The notes: a model not told the origin generated them from the letters alone. Positions 20,076 through 29,874 are shown, counted from the first letter of the stretch. The stretch: 64,000 bases of DNA from Candidatus Roseilinea sp. (GCA_025998955.1 AP024676.1:3286001-3350000); one strand, 5' to 3'. Made by a program: numbers and translations.

Positions 20076-21392
20076 CTACACCGGTTTCACTTCGCCCGCT
20101 TCAGCCTCCTCCGGCGCCTCCTGAACCGCGGTCTCATGGGCTTCTTCGCGCCGGCGTTGGTCGGGCAAGATGCCCTCCGGGCGGAAGATCATCATGAGGA
20201 TCAGCAGCAGGCCGAACAGCGCGCGCTGGTATTGCGCCGGGTCGAACCAATCCGGGATGACGATCCCCTGCCGCTTCAGCGCGCCGAGTTCGGTGGCGAT
20301 GCGCGGCAAGATTTGCAGGTCGAGCAACGTGACGAGCACACCGCCGAGGATCACGCCGGGGATGCTGCCCATGCCGCCCAAGATCACCATGGCCAAGATG
20401 CCGATGGAGCGGATCAGGTCGAACGTCGGCGGGTTGATGAACTGTTGCTTGGCCGCGAACAGCACCCCCATCACGCCGGCGAACGACGCGCCCACGGCGA
20501 AGGCCATCAGCTTCATCCGCACCAACGGGACGCCCATCGCGATCGCCGCGGTCTCATCCTCGCGGATGGCCTCCCAGGCGCGGCCGATGCGCGAGTTTTT
20601 CAGCCGGAAGACGGTCAACACGGTGATGCCGACCACCAGCAGCGCCAACGCGTAGATGAAGAGCTGGTAGAGCTGCGGATTGTCCAGCCCAGGGAAGATT
20701 GCATAAAGGAAGTCGGGTAGCGGCGGCCGGGCAATGGACTTGATGCCCTGCGAGCCGTTGGTGATGTTGATCGGCCGGTCGAGGTTCACTGCCAGCACGC
20801 GAATCACCTCGCCCAGGCCGAGCGTGACGATGGCCAGATAGTCGCCGCGCAATCGCAGCACCGGCAGGCCCAGCAACACGCCGAAGAAGGCGCCCACGAA
20901 CAACCCCAGCGCCATGAACAGGTAAAACAGCTGCGGTGAGACGGGCGAAGCCCCCGGCGAGATCTGCGCGATTTGATCCGTGCTGAAGATGCCCCACAGA
21001 TATGCGCCGACGGCGAAGAAAGCCACATAGCCGAGGTCGAGCAGGCCGGCGAAGCCCACCACCACGTTCAGCCCGAGCGCCAGCGCGACGAAGATGCCGG
21101 CCTGGATGGCCAGCTCGATGTAGTAGGCGTTCATCGTGCCAAAGTAGGGCACGACGCCGATCAGCATGATCGCACCGAGCGCCAGCTTGTAGCCGTTGGA
21201 TACCCGGGCGCGGTAAAGCAGCAAGAAACCCAGCAGGAACAAGACGAACGACACATCCGTGCCGAGGCTGGTGCGGGTGTTCGTCAGCATCAGGATGCTG
21301 GTCACGGCGATGTAGGCCGTCAGCGCCACATAGGCCAACGGCCCGCGGTTCAACGCCGCGAACGGGGAGTGCGGCAGAGAATTCGTGCTCAT
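20076..21392 (-). CDS. livM: branched-chain amino acid ABC transporter permease LivM
   Basis: 438 residues, about 100 longer than typical because of an N-terminal extension with three extra helices and a charged C-terminal tail rich in Glu. The conserved core LNVVVGFAGLLDLGYVAFFAVGAY and GDYLAIVTLGLGEVIRV are visible, with the ATPase-docking loop GRAWEAIREDETAA. Its ATG is two bases after the livH stop codon. Confidence 0.93.
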   Translation of the reverse strand: MSTNSLPHSPFAALNRGPLAYVALTAYIAVTSILMLTNTRTSLGTDVSFVLFLLGFLLLYRARVSNGYKLALGAIMLIGVVPYFGTMNAYYIELAIQAGIFVALALGLNVVVGFAGLLDLGYVAFFAVGAYLWGIFSTDQIAQISPGASPVSPQLFYLFMALGLFVGAFFGVLLGLPVLRLRGDYLAIVTLGLGEVIRVLAVNLDRPINITNGSQGIKSIARPPLPDFLYAIFPGLDNPQLYQLFIYALALLVVGITVLTVFRLKNSRIGRAWEAIREDETAAIAMGVPLVRMKLMAFAVGASFAGVMGVLFAAKQQFINPPTFDLIRSIGILAMVILGGMGSIPGVILGGVLVTLLDLQILPRIATELGALKRQGIVIPDWFDPAQYQRALFGLLLILMMIFRPEGILPDQRRREEAHETAVQEAPEEAEAGEVKPV

Positions 21393-21394
21393 CG

Positions 21395-22573
21395 TTACAC
21401 CTTCTGCGCAACGGCTTCGCCCAACAGGCCGGATGGGCGGAAGATCAGGATCAGGATCAGGATGGCGAACGCCACGATGTCGGCGTAGCTGGCGCCGGAG
21501 AACGCGCCGCCGGTGAGCAGCGACAAATAAGACGCCACGAACGCCTCCAGGAAGCCCAGCACGATCCCGCCGACCATCGCACCGGGGATATTGCCGATGC
21601 CGCCCAAGACCGCTGCAGTGAATGCCTTGAGGCCGGGGAGGAAGCCGATGTAGGGGTTGACCGTGCCCACGCGGATGCCGAAGAGCACGCCGGCAGCCCC
21701 GCCTAGCGCGCCGCCGATCAAGAAGGTGAGCGCGATGATCTGATTGACGTTGATCCCCATCAGGCTGGCGGTAGGACGATCTTGCGCCACGGCGCGAATG
21801 GCCGTGCCCAGCTTGGTGGCGTTCACCAGGTAGTTCAGCCCGATCAACATCAAGGTGGCCGCAACGATGAAGATCAGCGCGCGCACGTCGAGGATGAGCG
21901 GGATGGTGCGCCCATCCGCCGCGGGGATCTGTGCCAGTTGCAACGGCGGGCCGAAGTTGGGCGTCGGGAATCGCGCATTGAAGCCCAGGCCGGTCACGTT
22001 GGCGATCAGGCGCATGCCGTCTTGCAGCAGCAGCGACACACCGATGGCCGAGATCAGCGGCACCAGGCGTGGCGCGTTGCGCAGCGGCCGGTAGGCGACC
22101 CGCTCGATCGTCATGGCCAGCATGCCGCTCACGAGCATCCCCACGATCACTGCGATCAGGACGAACAACAAAGGCGGGATGGCATTCAGCATTCCCGATG
22201 CGGCTAATACTGTGCCTAGGGCGGCACCGGAGAACGCGCCGACCATGAAGATTTCGCCGTGCGCGAAGTTGATGAATTCCAGCACGCCGTACACCATGGT
22301 GTAGCCAAGCGCGATCGTGGCAAACAGGAAGCCGCGCACCAATCCGTCAACGATCACCTGCGGCAGGATGGTGAGCGTCGCCTGGACGAGGTCTACGTTG
22401 GTGCGCGTGCCGCGCAACAGAAAGGCGACCAGCACCGTGATCACGCTGAGCACGATGGCGCTGCCGACGACGAAGATGAACACTTGGCCCAGCGGTCCGA
22501 ACACGCCGGCCAGGGTCATGCGCAGCGTGCGGCGGCTGGCAGGGGCGGGAAGAGCATCTGCTGCAATCGCCAT
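21395..22573 (-). CDS. livH: branched-chain amino acid ABC transporter permease LivH
   Basis: 392 residues with eight or more membrane helices. The family signature MVYGVLEFINFAHGEIFM is present, and the docking region reads GTAIRAVAQDRPTASLMGIN. A 70-residue extension at the N-terminus adds one helix (about 29-55). It is the first gene after the livJ terminator and pairs with LivM to form the transmembrane channel. Confidence 0.93.
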   Translation of the reverse strand: MAIAADALPAPASRRTLRMTLAGVFGPLGQVFIFVVGSAIVLSVITVLVAFLLRGTRTNVDLVQATLTILPQVIVDGLVRGFLFATIALGYTMVYGVLEFINFAHGEIFMVGAFSGAALGTVLAASGMLNAIPPLLFVLIAVIVGMLVSGMLAMTIERVAYRPLRNAPRLVPLISAIGVSLLLQDGMRLIANVTGLGFNARFPTPNFGPPLQLAQIPAADGRTIPLILDVRALIFIVAATLMLIGLNYLVNATKLGTAIRAVAQDRPTASLMGINVNQIIALTFLIGGALGGAAGVLFGIRVGTVNPYIGFLPGLKAFTAAVLGGIGNIPGAMVGGIVLGFLEAFVASYLSLLTGGAFSGASYADIVAFAILILILIFRPSGLLGEAVAQKV

Positions 22574-22664
22574 AGGGAGGTAGACTGACTAGCTTTGGTT
22601 TCAGCTCTTTCGATCTTCGACCGCGCAGGCGCGTCTGCGCCGCTTGGCCGCACAGTCTAATACA

Positions 22665-22702
22665 AAACGGGCGGGGGTGGGTAGAAACTCCCCCGCCCGT
22701 TT
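22665..22702 (-). terminator. rho-independent terminator after livJ
   Basis: Perfect 13-base arms, AAACGGGCGGGGG (22665-22677) and its complement (22690-22702), with a 12-base loop. Read on the minus strand the stem is followed by a T-run (TTTTGTATT). It lies between livJ and livH, so only part of the livJ transcripts would continue into the permease genes. Confidence 0.85.
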
Positions 22703-22729
22703 CATGCAGCAGCAGTGATCGGATGGGCC

Positions 22730-24040
22730 TTACGGCGCCGGGATGTCCAGCTTCTTGACCACAGCGTTCGCATTCCACACCTCGCCGGGCTCGCCGTCCT
22801 TATCGCTCACCTGCAATACGAAGTAGGTGGAGGTGACGGGATCGCCCTTGGCGTTGAAGGTGTATGCGCCGGTGATGCCCTTGTATTCGCCCGCATCGCG
22901 AATGGCCTGGACGACCTGCTCGCGAGAGGGCTTGCCGCCGGCCTTCTCGGCCGCCTGTGCGATCGCGCGGATGCAGATGCCCATCGCGTCATAGGCTTGC
23001 GCGGAGAACGGCGGCGCATCCTCGTTGAACTTGGCCTTGTAGTCTTCGGCGAACTTGGCAGCATCGGGGAACTGGCTGACGGGTGCGGCCACCGACGTGT
23101 AGTACATGCCCTTCACCGCGTCGCCGGCCAGCTTCAGCAGCTCGGGCGAGTCCAGGCCATCGGGGCCGAGGAACTGCGCCGTGATGCCGCGGTCGCGCGC
23201 CTGGCGGAACATCGGGCCGGCCTGGTCATAGATGCCGCCGAAGTAGATCAAGTCTGGGTTGGCGGCTTGAATCGGCGTCAGGATGGACTCGAAGTTCGAC
23301 TTCTCCTCCGTGCCCTCGAAGCCCAAGACCTGAATGCCGTTCTTCTCGGCCTGCTGGCGGAAGAACTCGGCCACGCCCTGACCATAGTCCGTCTTGTCGT
23401 GGATGATGTACACGCTCTTGATCTTCATCTCGGTGCGGGCGAACTCCTCACCCACGGCACCCTGAACGTCATCGCGACCCACCACACGGAAGGCGTTTTG
23501 ATATCCGCTCTCGGTGATCTTCGGGTTCGTGTTGGCCGGTGAGACCATCGCCAGGCTGTTGTCCTTATAAGTGGGCAACGAAGCCAGCGCGACACCGGAG
23601 TTCAGGTGGCCGACGATGCAAAGGATATCCGGGTCGGAGGCGATATTCTTCGCGTTGGCAGCGCCCACTTCGGGCTTCGCCTGGTCATCGAAGGGAGCGA
23701 GCTCAACTTCGAAGCCCATGTCGGTCAGCATCTTGCCCATATCCTGCAGGCCGAGATCGGCGCCGTTGCGGATACCGGTGCCGAGCGCAGCCTGCGGGCC
23801 GGAGAGCGGGCTTTGCGTAGCGATCTTGATCTTGCCGCTCATCGCCGGTGCGGCCGGCGCCGTCGTGGGTGTTGGCTCGGCCGGCGCGGCCGTAGGCGTC
23901 GGCTCGGCCGGCGCAGCCGTGGGCGTCGGCTCGGCCGGCGGTGCCGTCGGAGCGGCCGGCGCTGCTGGCGCAGGGGCGCATGCAGCGAGCGCGCCGACCA
24001 GGAACGTCGTGAGCAACAGTTTACTGGCTTGATATCTCAT
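22730..24040 (-). CDS. livJ: branched-chain amino acid binding lipoprotein LivJ/LivK
   Basis: 436 residues. Signal with lipobox LAAC (Cys20), then a repetitive Ala/Pro/Thr/Glu linker to about residue 68 made of three copies of EPTPTAAPA. The periplasmic-binding type I fold follows: IKIATQSPLSGPQAALGTGIRNGADLGL, VGHLNSGVALASLP and VYIIHDKTDYGQGVAEFF. It delivers amino acids to LivHM. A terminator separates it from the other four genes, allowing excess binding protein. Confidence 0.93.
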   Translation of the reverse strand: MRYQASKLLLTTFLVGALAACAPAPAAPAAPTAPPAEPTPTAAPAEPTPTAAPAEPTPTTAPAAPAMSGKIKIATQSPLSGPQAALGTGIRNGADLGLQDMGKMLTDMGFEVELAPFDDQAKPEVGAANAKNIASDPDILCIVGHLNSGVALASLPTYKDNSLAMVSPANTNPKITESGYQNAFRVVGRDDVQGAVGEEFARTEMKIKSVYIIHDKTDYGQGVAEFFRQQAEKNGIQVLGFEGTEEKSNFESILTPIQAANPDLIYFGGIYDQAGPMFRQARDRGITAQFLGPDGLDSPELLKLAGDAVKGMYYTSVAAPVSQFPDAAKFAEDYKAKFNEDAPPFSAQAYDAMGICIRAIAQAAEKAGGKPSREQVVQAIRDAGEYKGITGAYTFNAKGDPVTSTYFVLQVSDKDGEPGEVWNANAVVKKLDIPAP

Positions 24041-24442
24041 GGCTCTTTCTCACTCCTTTGAAAAGATTTGGTTGACTCTAGAGAACCCAGAACACAAGGG
24101 CAACGGGGCAAACGTGTTCATCTTACGGGCAGTTGTGAAAGTCCCGATAGACGCCGGCTCACCCTGGCCGGCACACGGACAATAATCTACCCAAGGTAAA
24201 ATCCTTTGTCAAGCGCGACGAGTTTTGCAAACCGGCTTTGCCCGTCTGGCGCTATAATTCGGTGTGCCGCAAAATTCTGGACGTCTCGATCAACGCCAAC
24301 TTGCGCGTGCTGAACACCCCGATCCATACAGTAGGGAGCATGTCTGTGCTCCCTACTTTCTTTTCGCTCCTCCGAGCGAAAGGATGGCAAAAAAGTTGAA
24401 TCAGCCGGTTCAAATATAAGACTCTGTTCGAGGAGAGCAATC
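24041..24442 (+). promoter_or_regulatory. livJ-pyrG divergent region with promoter and leader hairpins
   Basis: A good -10 box TATAAT lies at 24253-24258 reading toward pyrG; no clear -35 was found. The 180-base leader contains two hairpins. The first has perfect 11-base arms AGTAGGGAGCA / TGCTCCCTACT (24330-24357) followed by TTCTTTTC. The second is TTTCGCTC / GAGCGAAA directly after it. They could form an attenuator for pyrG, but the first also resembles the GTAGG-type dispersed palindromes. Confidence 0.5.
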
Positions 24443-26167
24443 ATGCCTAAGTTCATTTTTTGTACAGGCGGCGTCGTCAGCTCGGTGGGCAAAGGGGTGA
24501 CGGCGGCTGCCATCGGCCGCGTGCTGAAGGCGCGCGGCTTGCGCGTCGCAATCCAAAAGCTTGACCCGTATCTAAACGTGGATCCGGGCACGATGTCGCC
24601 CTACCAACACGGCGAGGTATTCGTGACCGAGGATGGCGCGGAGACCGACCTCGACCTCGGCCATTACGAGCGCTTCATTGATGAGAACCTCACGCGCGCC
24701 TGCAACGTGACTACCGGCCAGGTCTATAACGAGGTCATCAGCAAGGAGCGCCGGGGCGACTACCTGGGCAAGACCATCCAGGTGGTGCCGCACGTGACGA
24801 ACGAGATCAAGCGGCGCATTTCGCTGGTGGCCAAGAGCAGCACTGCTGACGTGGTGATCGTCGAGGTTGGCGGTACGGTGGGCGACATCGAGGCCATGCC
24901 GTTCATCGAGGCCATCCGCCAGATGCGCCGGGATGTGGGGCGCGACAGCACGTTCTACGTGCACGTCACCTTCCTGCCCAAGGTCGGCGCCACCGGCGAG
25001 CTGAAGACTAAGCCCACCCAACACAGCGTGCGCGACCTGCGCGGCGCCGGCATCCAGCCCGATGCCATCATCGCGCGCAGCGACGAGCCGGTGGATAACG
25101 AGCTGCGCGAGAAGATTGCCCTGTTCTGCGATGTCGAGCCGCGGGCTGTGTTGCCGATGGTGACCACGAACTACCTCTATGAGGTGCCGCTGATGCTGGA
25201 GGACATGGGCTTCGGTGATTACCTGTGCGAGCGCCTGCAACTGGGTTGTCCGGCCGCCGACCTAAGCGCGTGGCGGGCGATGTGCGCAGAGATGCGCCGG
25301 CCCAAGCCGCCGTTGCCCATCGCCATCGTGGGCAAATACGTCGAGCTGCACGACGCCTACATGAGCGTGCGCGAAGCGCTCTACCATGCCGGCGTGGCCT
25401 GCGGGCGCGATGTGCATCTGATATGGCTCAACAGCGAGGCGCTCGAACGCGGGGAGGGGCTGGACCGGCTGGAGCGCGTCTCGGGCATCGTGGTGCCGGG
25501 CGGGTTCGGCTATCGCGGCATCGAGGGCAAGATCATCGCGGCGCAGTATGCGCGCGAGAACGCCGTGCCATACCTGGGGCTTTGCCTGGGCATGCAGGTG
25601 ATGTGCATCGAGTTCGCCCGCTATGTGCTGAACAGCCGGGAGCCGAACAGCACCGAGTTCAACCACACCACTCCCTATCCGGTGATTGACTTGATGCCCG
25701 ACCAACGCGACATCAGCGACATGGGCGGGACGATGCGCCTGGGCGTGTATCCGTGCCAACTCGTGCCCGGCACGCGCGCGCATCGCGCCTACGCGAGTGC
25801 GCTGGACAAGGGCGAGGCGTTCGGGGCAAGCGTCGTCAACGGCTTGCGCGGCGACCCGACCGTCGGCGCGGTCACCGTGCAAGAGCGCCATCGCCACCGC
25901 TTCGAGTTCAACAACGAGTTCCGCAGGTCGCTGGGCGCGGCCGGCCTGGTGTTCAGCGGCCTTTCGCCGGATGGCCGGCTGGTGGAGATCTGCGAGCTGC
26001 GCGATCACCCGTTCATGCTGGGCAGCCAGTTCCACCCAGAGTTCAAGAGCCGCCCCAACCGGCCGCATCCGCTGTTCAAGGCGTTCATCGAAGCCGCCAT
26101 CGAGTACGACAGGGGCGCGCCGCTGATCAAGCCGGTGGTCGTCGAACCCCAGAAGCAGACGGCTTGA
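24443..26167 (+). CDS. pyrG: CTP synthase
   Basis: 574 residues, slightly above the usual 535-550. Converts UTP to CTP with ATP and glutamine. The synthetase domain opens with [16 protein letters not shown] and contains [20 protein letters not shown]. The glutaminase domain has the oxyanion strand VPGGFGYRG, the nucleophile in LGLCLGMQ (Cys near 383) and the His/Glu pair in SQFHPEF. GAGGAG lies eight bases before the ATG. It is preceded by a long leader with two hairpins and is not part of a pyr operon. Confidence 0.98.
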   Translation: MPKFIFCTGGVVSSVGKGVTAAAIGRVLKARGLRVAIQKLDPYLNVDPGTMSPYQHGEVFVTEDGAETDLDLGHYERFIDENLTRACNVTTGQVYNEVISKERRGDYLGKTIQVVPHVTNEIKRRISLVAKSSTADVVIVEVGGTVGDIEAMPFIEAIRQMRRDVGRDSTFYVHVTFLPKVGATGELKTKPTQHSVRDLRGAGIQPDAIIARSDEPVDNELREKIALFCDVEPRAVLPMVTTNYLYEVPLMLEDMGFGDYLCERLQLGCPAADLSAWRAMCAEMRRPKPPLPIAIVGKYVELHDAYMSVREALYHAGVACGRDVHLIWLNSEALERGEGLDRLERVSGIVVPGGFGYRGIEGKIIAAQYARENAVPYLGLCLGMQVMCIEFARYVLNSREPNSTEFNHTTPYPVIDLMPDQRDISDMGGTMRLGVYPCQLVPGTRAHRAYASALDKGEAFGASVVNGLRGDPTVGAVTVQERHRHRFEFNNEFRRSLGAAGLVFSGLSPDGRLVEICELRDHPFMLGSQFHPEFKSRPNRPHPLFKAFIEAAIEYDRGAPLIKPVVVEPQKQTA

Positions 26168-26214
26168 GGAGATCGAACCAGGCTTCGCGCAACCGCCCGG
26201 TTTCTCGTTCTTCT

Positions 26215-26919
26215 TTACTGCCGGACGTGCACTGCGTCGAGCCGGCCGTCCTTCAGCTCGAAGACCTGGTCGGCGTATTCGAGGCTGAGCGGATCGTGCG
26301 TGGCCATGATGACGGTGACGTTCTGTTGGTGGGAGAGATCGCGCAGCAGGCCGAGCACTTGGCGGGCGGTGTGGCTGTCCAGTTCGCCGGTCGGCTCGTC
26401 GGCCAGAATGAGCTTTGGGGAATTGGCCAACGCGCGGGCGATGGCGACGCGCTGTTGCTGGCCACCGCTCAGCTCGAACGGCATGTGTTTGGCCCACTTG
26501 CCGATGCCCACCAGGTCGAGGCATTCCTGCGCGCGCCGGGCACGTTCCTTGGCCGGCGCGCCGGCCAGCCGCAGCGACAGATCCACGTTTTCGAAGGCGG
26601 TGAACGTGGGCACCAGCGAGAACGACTGGAAGACGAAGCCGATCTTGTGCCGGCGCAGCTCGGTCATCTGCGCTTCGTCGTAATCGTTGATCGGTTGGCC
26701 GAACAGATACACCTTGCCGCGCGTCGGCTTGTCCAATCCGCCGATGCAATTGATCAGCGTGGTCTTGCCGCTGCCGCTGCGCCCCTTGAGGGCGATGAAG
26801 GCGCCGCTCGGCGCTTCGAAGCTGACCCCGCGCAGGGCATACACCTTGTTCTCCCCGCTGCCGTAGACGCGCTCGACATTCTCCGCGCGCACGACGGGCT
26901 CGGCCGATGTGCCGTCCAT
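26215..26919 (-). CDS. ABC transporter ATPase, LolD/MacB type
   Basis: 234 residues. Walker A GRSGSGKTT, signature LSGGQQQR, Walker B LILADEPTGELD and H-loop MATHDP. The sequence around the Q-loop (FVFQSFSLVPTFTAFENV) is that of the MacB/LolD/FtsE group, which drives lipoprotein release, export of peptides or mechanotransmission rather than import. No FtsX-like permease gene is adjacent, so its partner must be encoded elsewhere. It converges with pyrG, 47 bases apart. Confidence 0.93.
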   Translation of the reverse strand: MDGTSAEPVVRAENVERVYGSGENKVYALRGVSFEAPSGAFIALKGRSGSGKTTLINCIGGLDKPTRGKVYLFGQPINDYDEAQMTELRRHKIGFVFQSFSLVPTFTAFENVDLSLRLAGAPAKERARRAQECLDLVGIGKWAKHMPFELSGGQQQRVAIARALANSPKLILADEPTGELDSHTARQVLGLLRDLSHQQNVTVIMATHDPLSLEYADQVFELKDGRLDAVHVRQ

Positions 26920-27255
26920 GCGTAGGTATTGTAGATGATCGGAAGTTGCGGGGCGTTTTTTGTTGGGGGCTGTCGCGGTTTGTGCCGCGCGAGTGAACGC
27001 GGACTGACCATCGGCGAACGGGCAAGAGCTGCGCGCAGCCCATCCCTTTCAGCCCGGGCGTTTACGCCCGGGCGGTTTGCATAGGCGCGTTTACCATCAT
27101 GGCGAGATGTGCATGCTCGGGCGCGCTACGGGCTTGTGCCCCGAATGGGCAGAGCGCGCACCACATCGCACGCCCTACATCGCCGCGCGCATGGCGCGCT
27201 ACGGAGAGCGCGCCCTACTACGTCTGCCCCCGTTGGCGAATGCGCTCGGAAGTTG
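26920..27255. repeat. gene-free stretch filled with REP-like palindromes
   Basis: 336 bases between the ABC ATPase start and the mutS stop. It contains a palindrome CCCGGGCGT / ACGCCCGGG (27053-27072), several GCGCGCTACGG / GGGCGCG units between 27125 and 27215, and the tail CGTCTGCCCCCGTTGGCGAA (27221-27240) shared with 18490-18509. No coding potential or promoter consensus was convincing. Confidence 0.6.
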
Positions 27256-29874
27256 CTATAGAAGCTTCTTCAGCTCATAGAGCGCCGTCAGCGCTTCGAG
27301 CGGGCTGAGCGCGTTGGGGTCGAGTTGCTTCAGTTTCTCCAACGCCGGCGACGGCTCGGCGAAGAGTGAGATTTGTGCGGGGCGATCCTCGGCCGGTGGC
27401 TGGCCTTCGCGCGCCAATCGCCCGCCCTCCAACTCCTTCAACACGTCTTGTGCGCGGTGCACGACGGCCGGCGGCAGGCCGGCCAACTGCGCCACGTGGA
27501 TGCCGTACGACCGGTCGGCGCCGCCCTCGATCACCTTGTGCAGGAAGACGATTTGCCCGCCTTCCTCGCTGACCGCGACGTTGTAGTTGCGCACGTGCGG
27601 CAGCACATCGGCCAGTTGGATCAGCTCGTGATAATGCGTGGCAAAGAGCGTCAGCGGCCGGCGCTCGGGATGATTGTGCAGGTACTCGATCACCGCCCAG
27701 GCGATGGCCAGGCCGTCGTAGGTGCTGGTGCCCCGGCCGATCTCGTCGAGGATGACCAGGCTGCGCGGTGTGCAGTGGTGCAGGATGTTGGCCGTCTCCA
27801 CCATTTCGACCATGAAGGTGCTCTGACCGGCGGCCAGCTCGTCCTGCGCACCGATGCGCGTGAAGATGCGGTCCACGATGCACAGATCGGCTTCGCGCGC
27901 CGGCACGTAGCTGCCCATCTGCGCCATCAGCACGATCAACGCTACCTGGCGCATGTAGCTGCTTTTGCCGCTCATGTTCGGGCCGGTGATGACCAGGATG
28001 CGTGCGTCGCGGTCGAGATAAGCATCGTTCGGCGTGAACGGCGTCTCGCGCAGCAGGTGTTCGATGACCGGATGCCGACCGTCTTTGATCGCGATGCGGC
28101 CTTCGTCGTTGAAGCGCGGGCGGCAGTAATTGTTGCGCGCGGCCACTTCGGCCAGCGCTGCCGCCACATCCAGCCGGGCGATGGCATGCGCCGCCTCGAG
28201 CAGCGCGCGGGCGTGTGCCGCGATGGCCTGGTTGATCTCGATCAGTAAGCGCCGCTCGATCTCGGCGATGCGCTCGTCGGCGTTCAGGATGAGCGTCTCG
28301 TACTCTTTCAACTGCGGCGTGATGTAGCGCTCGGCATTGGTCAGCGTTTGTTTGCGGATGTAGTCGCTCGGTATGGCGTCGCGGTAGGCGTGGGTGACCT
28401 CGATGTAGTAGCCGAAGACCTTGTTGTAGCCGACCTTGAGCGACTTGATACCGGTGCGCTCGCGCTCGACTCGCTCGAGGTTGGCCACCCAGGTCTTGGC
28501 GTCGCGCGCGGCCAGGTGTATGCCGTCCAGTTCGGCGCTGAAGCCGGGCTTGATGAAGCCGTCGTCGTCCGGCTCGTCCTTGATGGCGGTGGTGACCAGC
28601 TCGACGACGGCGCGCAGGCTGGTGGTGAGTGGGTGAAGATTCGAGACTAGAGATTGGAGATTGATGCCGCCAATCTCTAATCTCCAATCTCCAATCTCCA
28701 CTACACGGGCGCAAGCCGCCTTTAGATTCAGCAGGTCGCGCGGCGTCGCGATGCCGCTGAGCACGCGCGTCGTCAGCCGCTCCAGGTCGGGCATATGCTT
28801 CAGCGCGTCGCGCAGCCGGGTCCGCAACAGCGCATCGCCGAACAGCACATCCACCCGTGACAAACGTTCTTCGATAGCCGCGCGGTCGAGCAACGGCTGG
28901 GCGATCCACGCGCGCAGCAAGCGCGCGCCCATCGGCGTGAGCGTCTTGTCCAGCACGCCCAGCAGCGTCGGCGCGGTTTTGCTCCCGCCGGCGCCGGTGC
29001 GCAGCGGCTCCAGCAGCTCCAGGTTGCGGCGCGTCACGGCGTCCAGGCCCATGAACTGCGACGCGGTGTAGGTATGCAATTCGCGCAGTTGATTGAGCGC
29101 AGCCGGCTGCGTCTCGCGCAGGTAGGCGATGATGGCGCCGGCGGCGCGCAGCGCATACGGCTTCTCCTCCAGTCCGAAGCCTTGCAGCGTGCTCACCTTG
29201 AACTGGTCGAGCAGCGCCTGGCGCGCGTTGCTCAGCTCGAAGCGGTAGGCCGGGAGCAGGGTGATGGGACGGGGCTCGCTTCCGTGTCTGTCCTGCGCCT
29301 TGCCTCCTGCGTCGTCCGGCGCCAGCAGCTCGCGCGGCTGGATGCGCGCCAGCTCGCGCTCCAGCTCGACCGGGCTGTCCAGTTGCGCGGCGCAGAACTC
29401 GCCGGTGGTGATGTCGCAGTAGGCCAGGCCGATCGGCGATTGCGCCGGGGTCTGTCGCCCGTCGCCCGTTCCCATTCCGATCACTGCGGCCAGGTAGCTG
29501 GGGCGCGTCGCATCCAGCATGCCCGGCTCGACGACGGTGCCCGGGGTGATGACGCGGCGCACCTCGCGCGGCACCAGGCCGTTGATCGCCTCGCTGCCGA
29601 TCTGGTCGGCCACGGCCACGCGGTAGCCGCGCGCGATCAGCCGCGCAATGTAGCCTTCGGCAGCGTGATGCGGCACGCCGGCCATGGGGATGCGCACATC
29701 TTTGGCCACCGGCCGCGAAGTCAGCACCACGTCCAGCTCGCGCGCCACCAGCTCGGCGTCGGCGTCGAAGGTCTCGTAGAAATCGCCCAGCCGGAAGAAC
29801 AGGATGCAATCGGCGTATTTGCGCTTGAGTTCGAGGTACTGCCGGCGGATGGGCGTCACGCTTGCTTCGGACAT
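27256..29874 (-). CDS. mutS: DNA mismatch repair protein MutS
   Basis: 872 residues from ATG 29874 (MSEASVTPIRRQYLELK); the frame stays open far upstream but this start begins the conserved domain. The mismatch-recognition motif is FFRLGDFYETF (about 22-32, GDFYE for the usual Phe-x-Glu). The ATPase has Walker A GPNMSGKSSY, Walker B LVILDEIGRGTST and FATHYHEL. Three unusual low-complexity inserts occur: about residues 132-144 (GDGRQTPAQSP), about 187-200 (DDAGGKAQDRHGS) and about 390-413 (EIGDWRLEIGGINLQSL), the last encoded by a hairpin repeat. It is divergent from the thioesterase gene with a 33-base gap. Confidence 0.97.
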   Translation of the reverse strand: MSEASVTPIRRQYLELKRKYADCILFFRLGDFYETFDADAELVARELDVVLTSRPVAKDVRIPMAGVPHHAAEGYIARLIARGYRVAVADQIGSEAINGLVPREVRRVITPGTVVEPGMLDATRPSYLAAVIGMGTGDGRQTPAQSPIGLAYCDITTGEFCAAQLDSPVELERELARIQPRELLAPDDAGGKAQDRHGSEPRPITLLPAYRFELSNARQALLDQFKVSTLQGFGLEEKPYALRAAGAIIAYLRETQPAALNQLRELHTYTASQFMGLDAVTRRNLELLEPLRTGAGGSKTAPTLLGVLDKTLTPMGARLLRAWIAQPLLDRAAIEERLSRVDVLFGDALLRTRLRDALKHMPDLERLTTRVLSGIATPRDLLNLKAACARVVEIGDWRLEIGGINLQSLVSNLHPLTTSLRAVVELVTTAIKDEPDDDGFIKPGFSAELDGIHLAARDAKTWVANLERVERERTGIKSLKVGYNKVFGYYIEVTHAYRDAIPSDYIRKQTLTNAERYITPQLKEYETLILNADERIAEIERRLLIEINQAIAAHARALLEAAHAIARLDVAAALAEVAARNNYCRPRFNDEGRIAIKDGRHPVIEHLLRETPFTPNDAYLDRDARILVITGPNMSGKSSYMRQVALIVLMAQMGSYVPAREADLCIVDRIFTRIGAQDELAAGQSTFMVEMVETANILHHCTPRSLVILDEIGRGTSTYDGLAIAWAVIEYLHNHPERRPLTLFATHYHELIQLADVLPHVRNYNVAVSEEGGQIVFLHKVIEGGADRSYGIHVAQLAGLPPAVVHRAQDVLKELEGGRLAREGQPPAEDRPAQISLFAEPSPALEKLKQLDPNALSPLEALTALYELKKLL
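28643..28699. repeat. in-frame hairpin repeat inside mutS
   Basis: Arms at 28643-28663 and 28671-28691 pair at 18 of 21 positions; the unit is ATTGGAG/ATTAGAG repeated. It is translated as roughly EIGDWRLEIGGINLQSLVSN in the core domain of MutS, at a point where other MutS proteins have no such segment. It resembles the AATTGAG-type repeats at 44737, 58352 and 63856. Confidence 0.65.
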
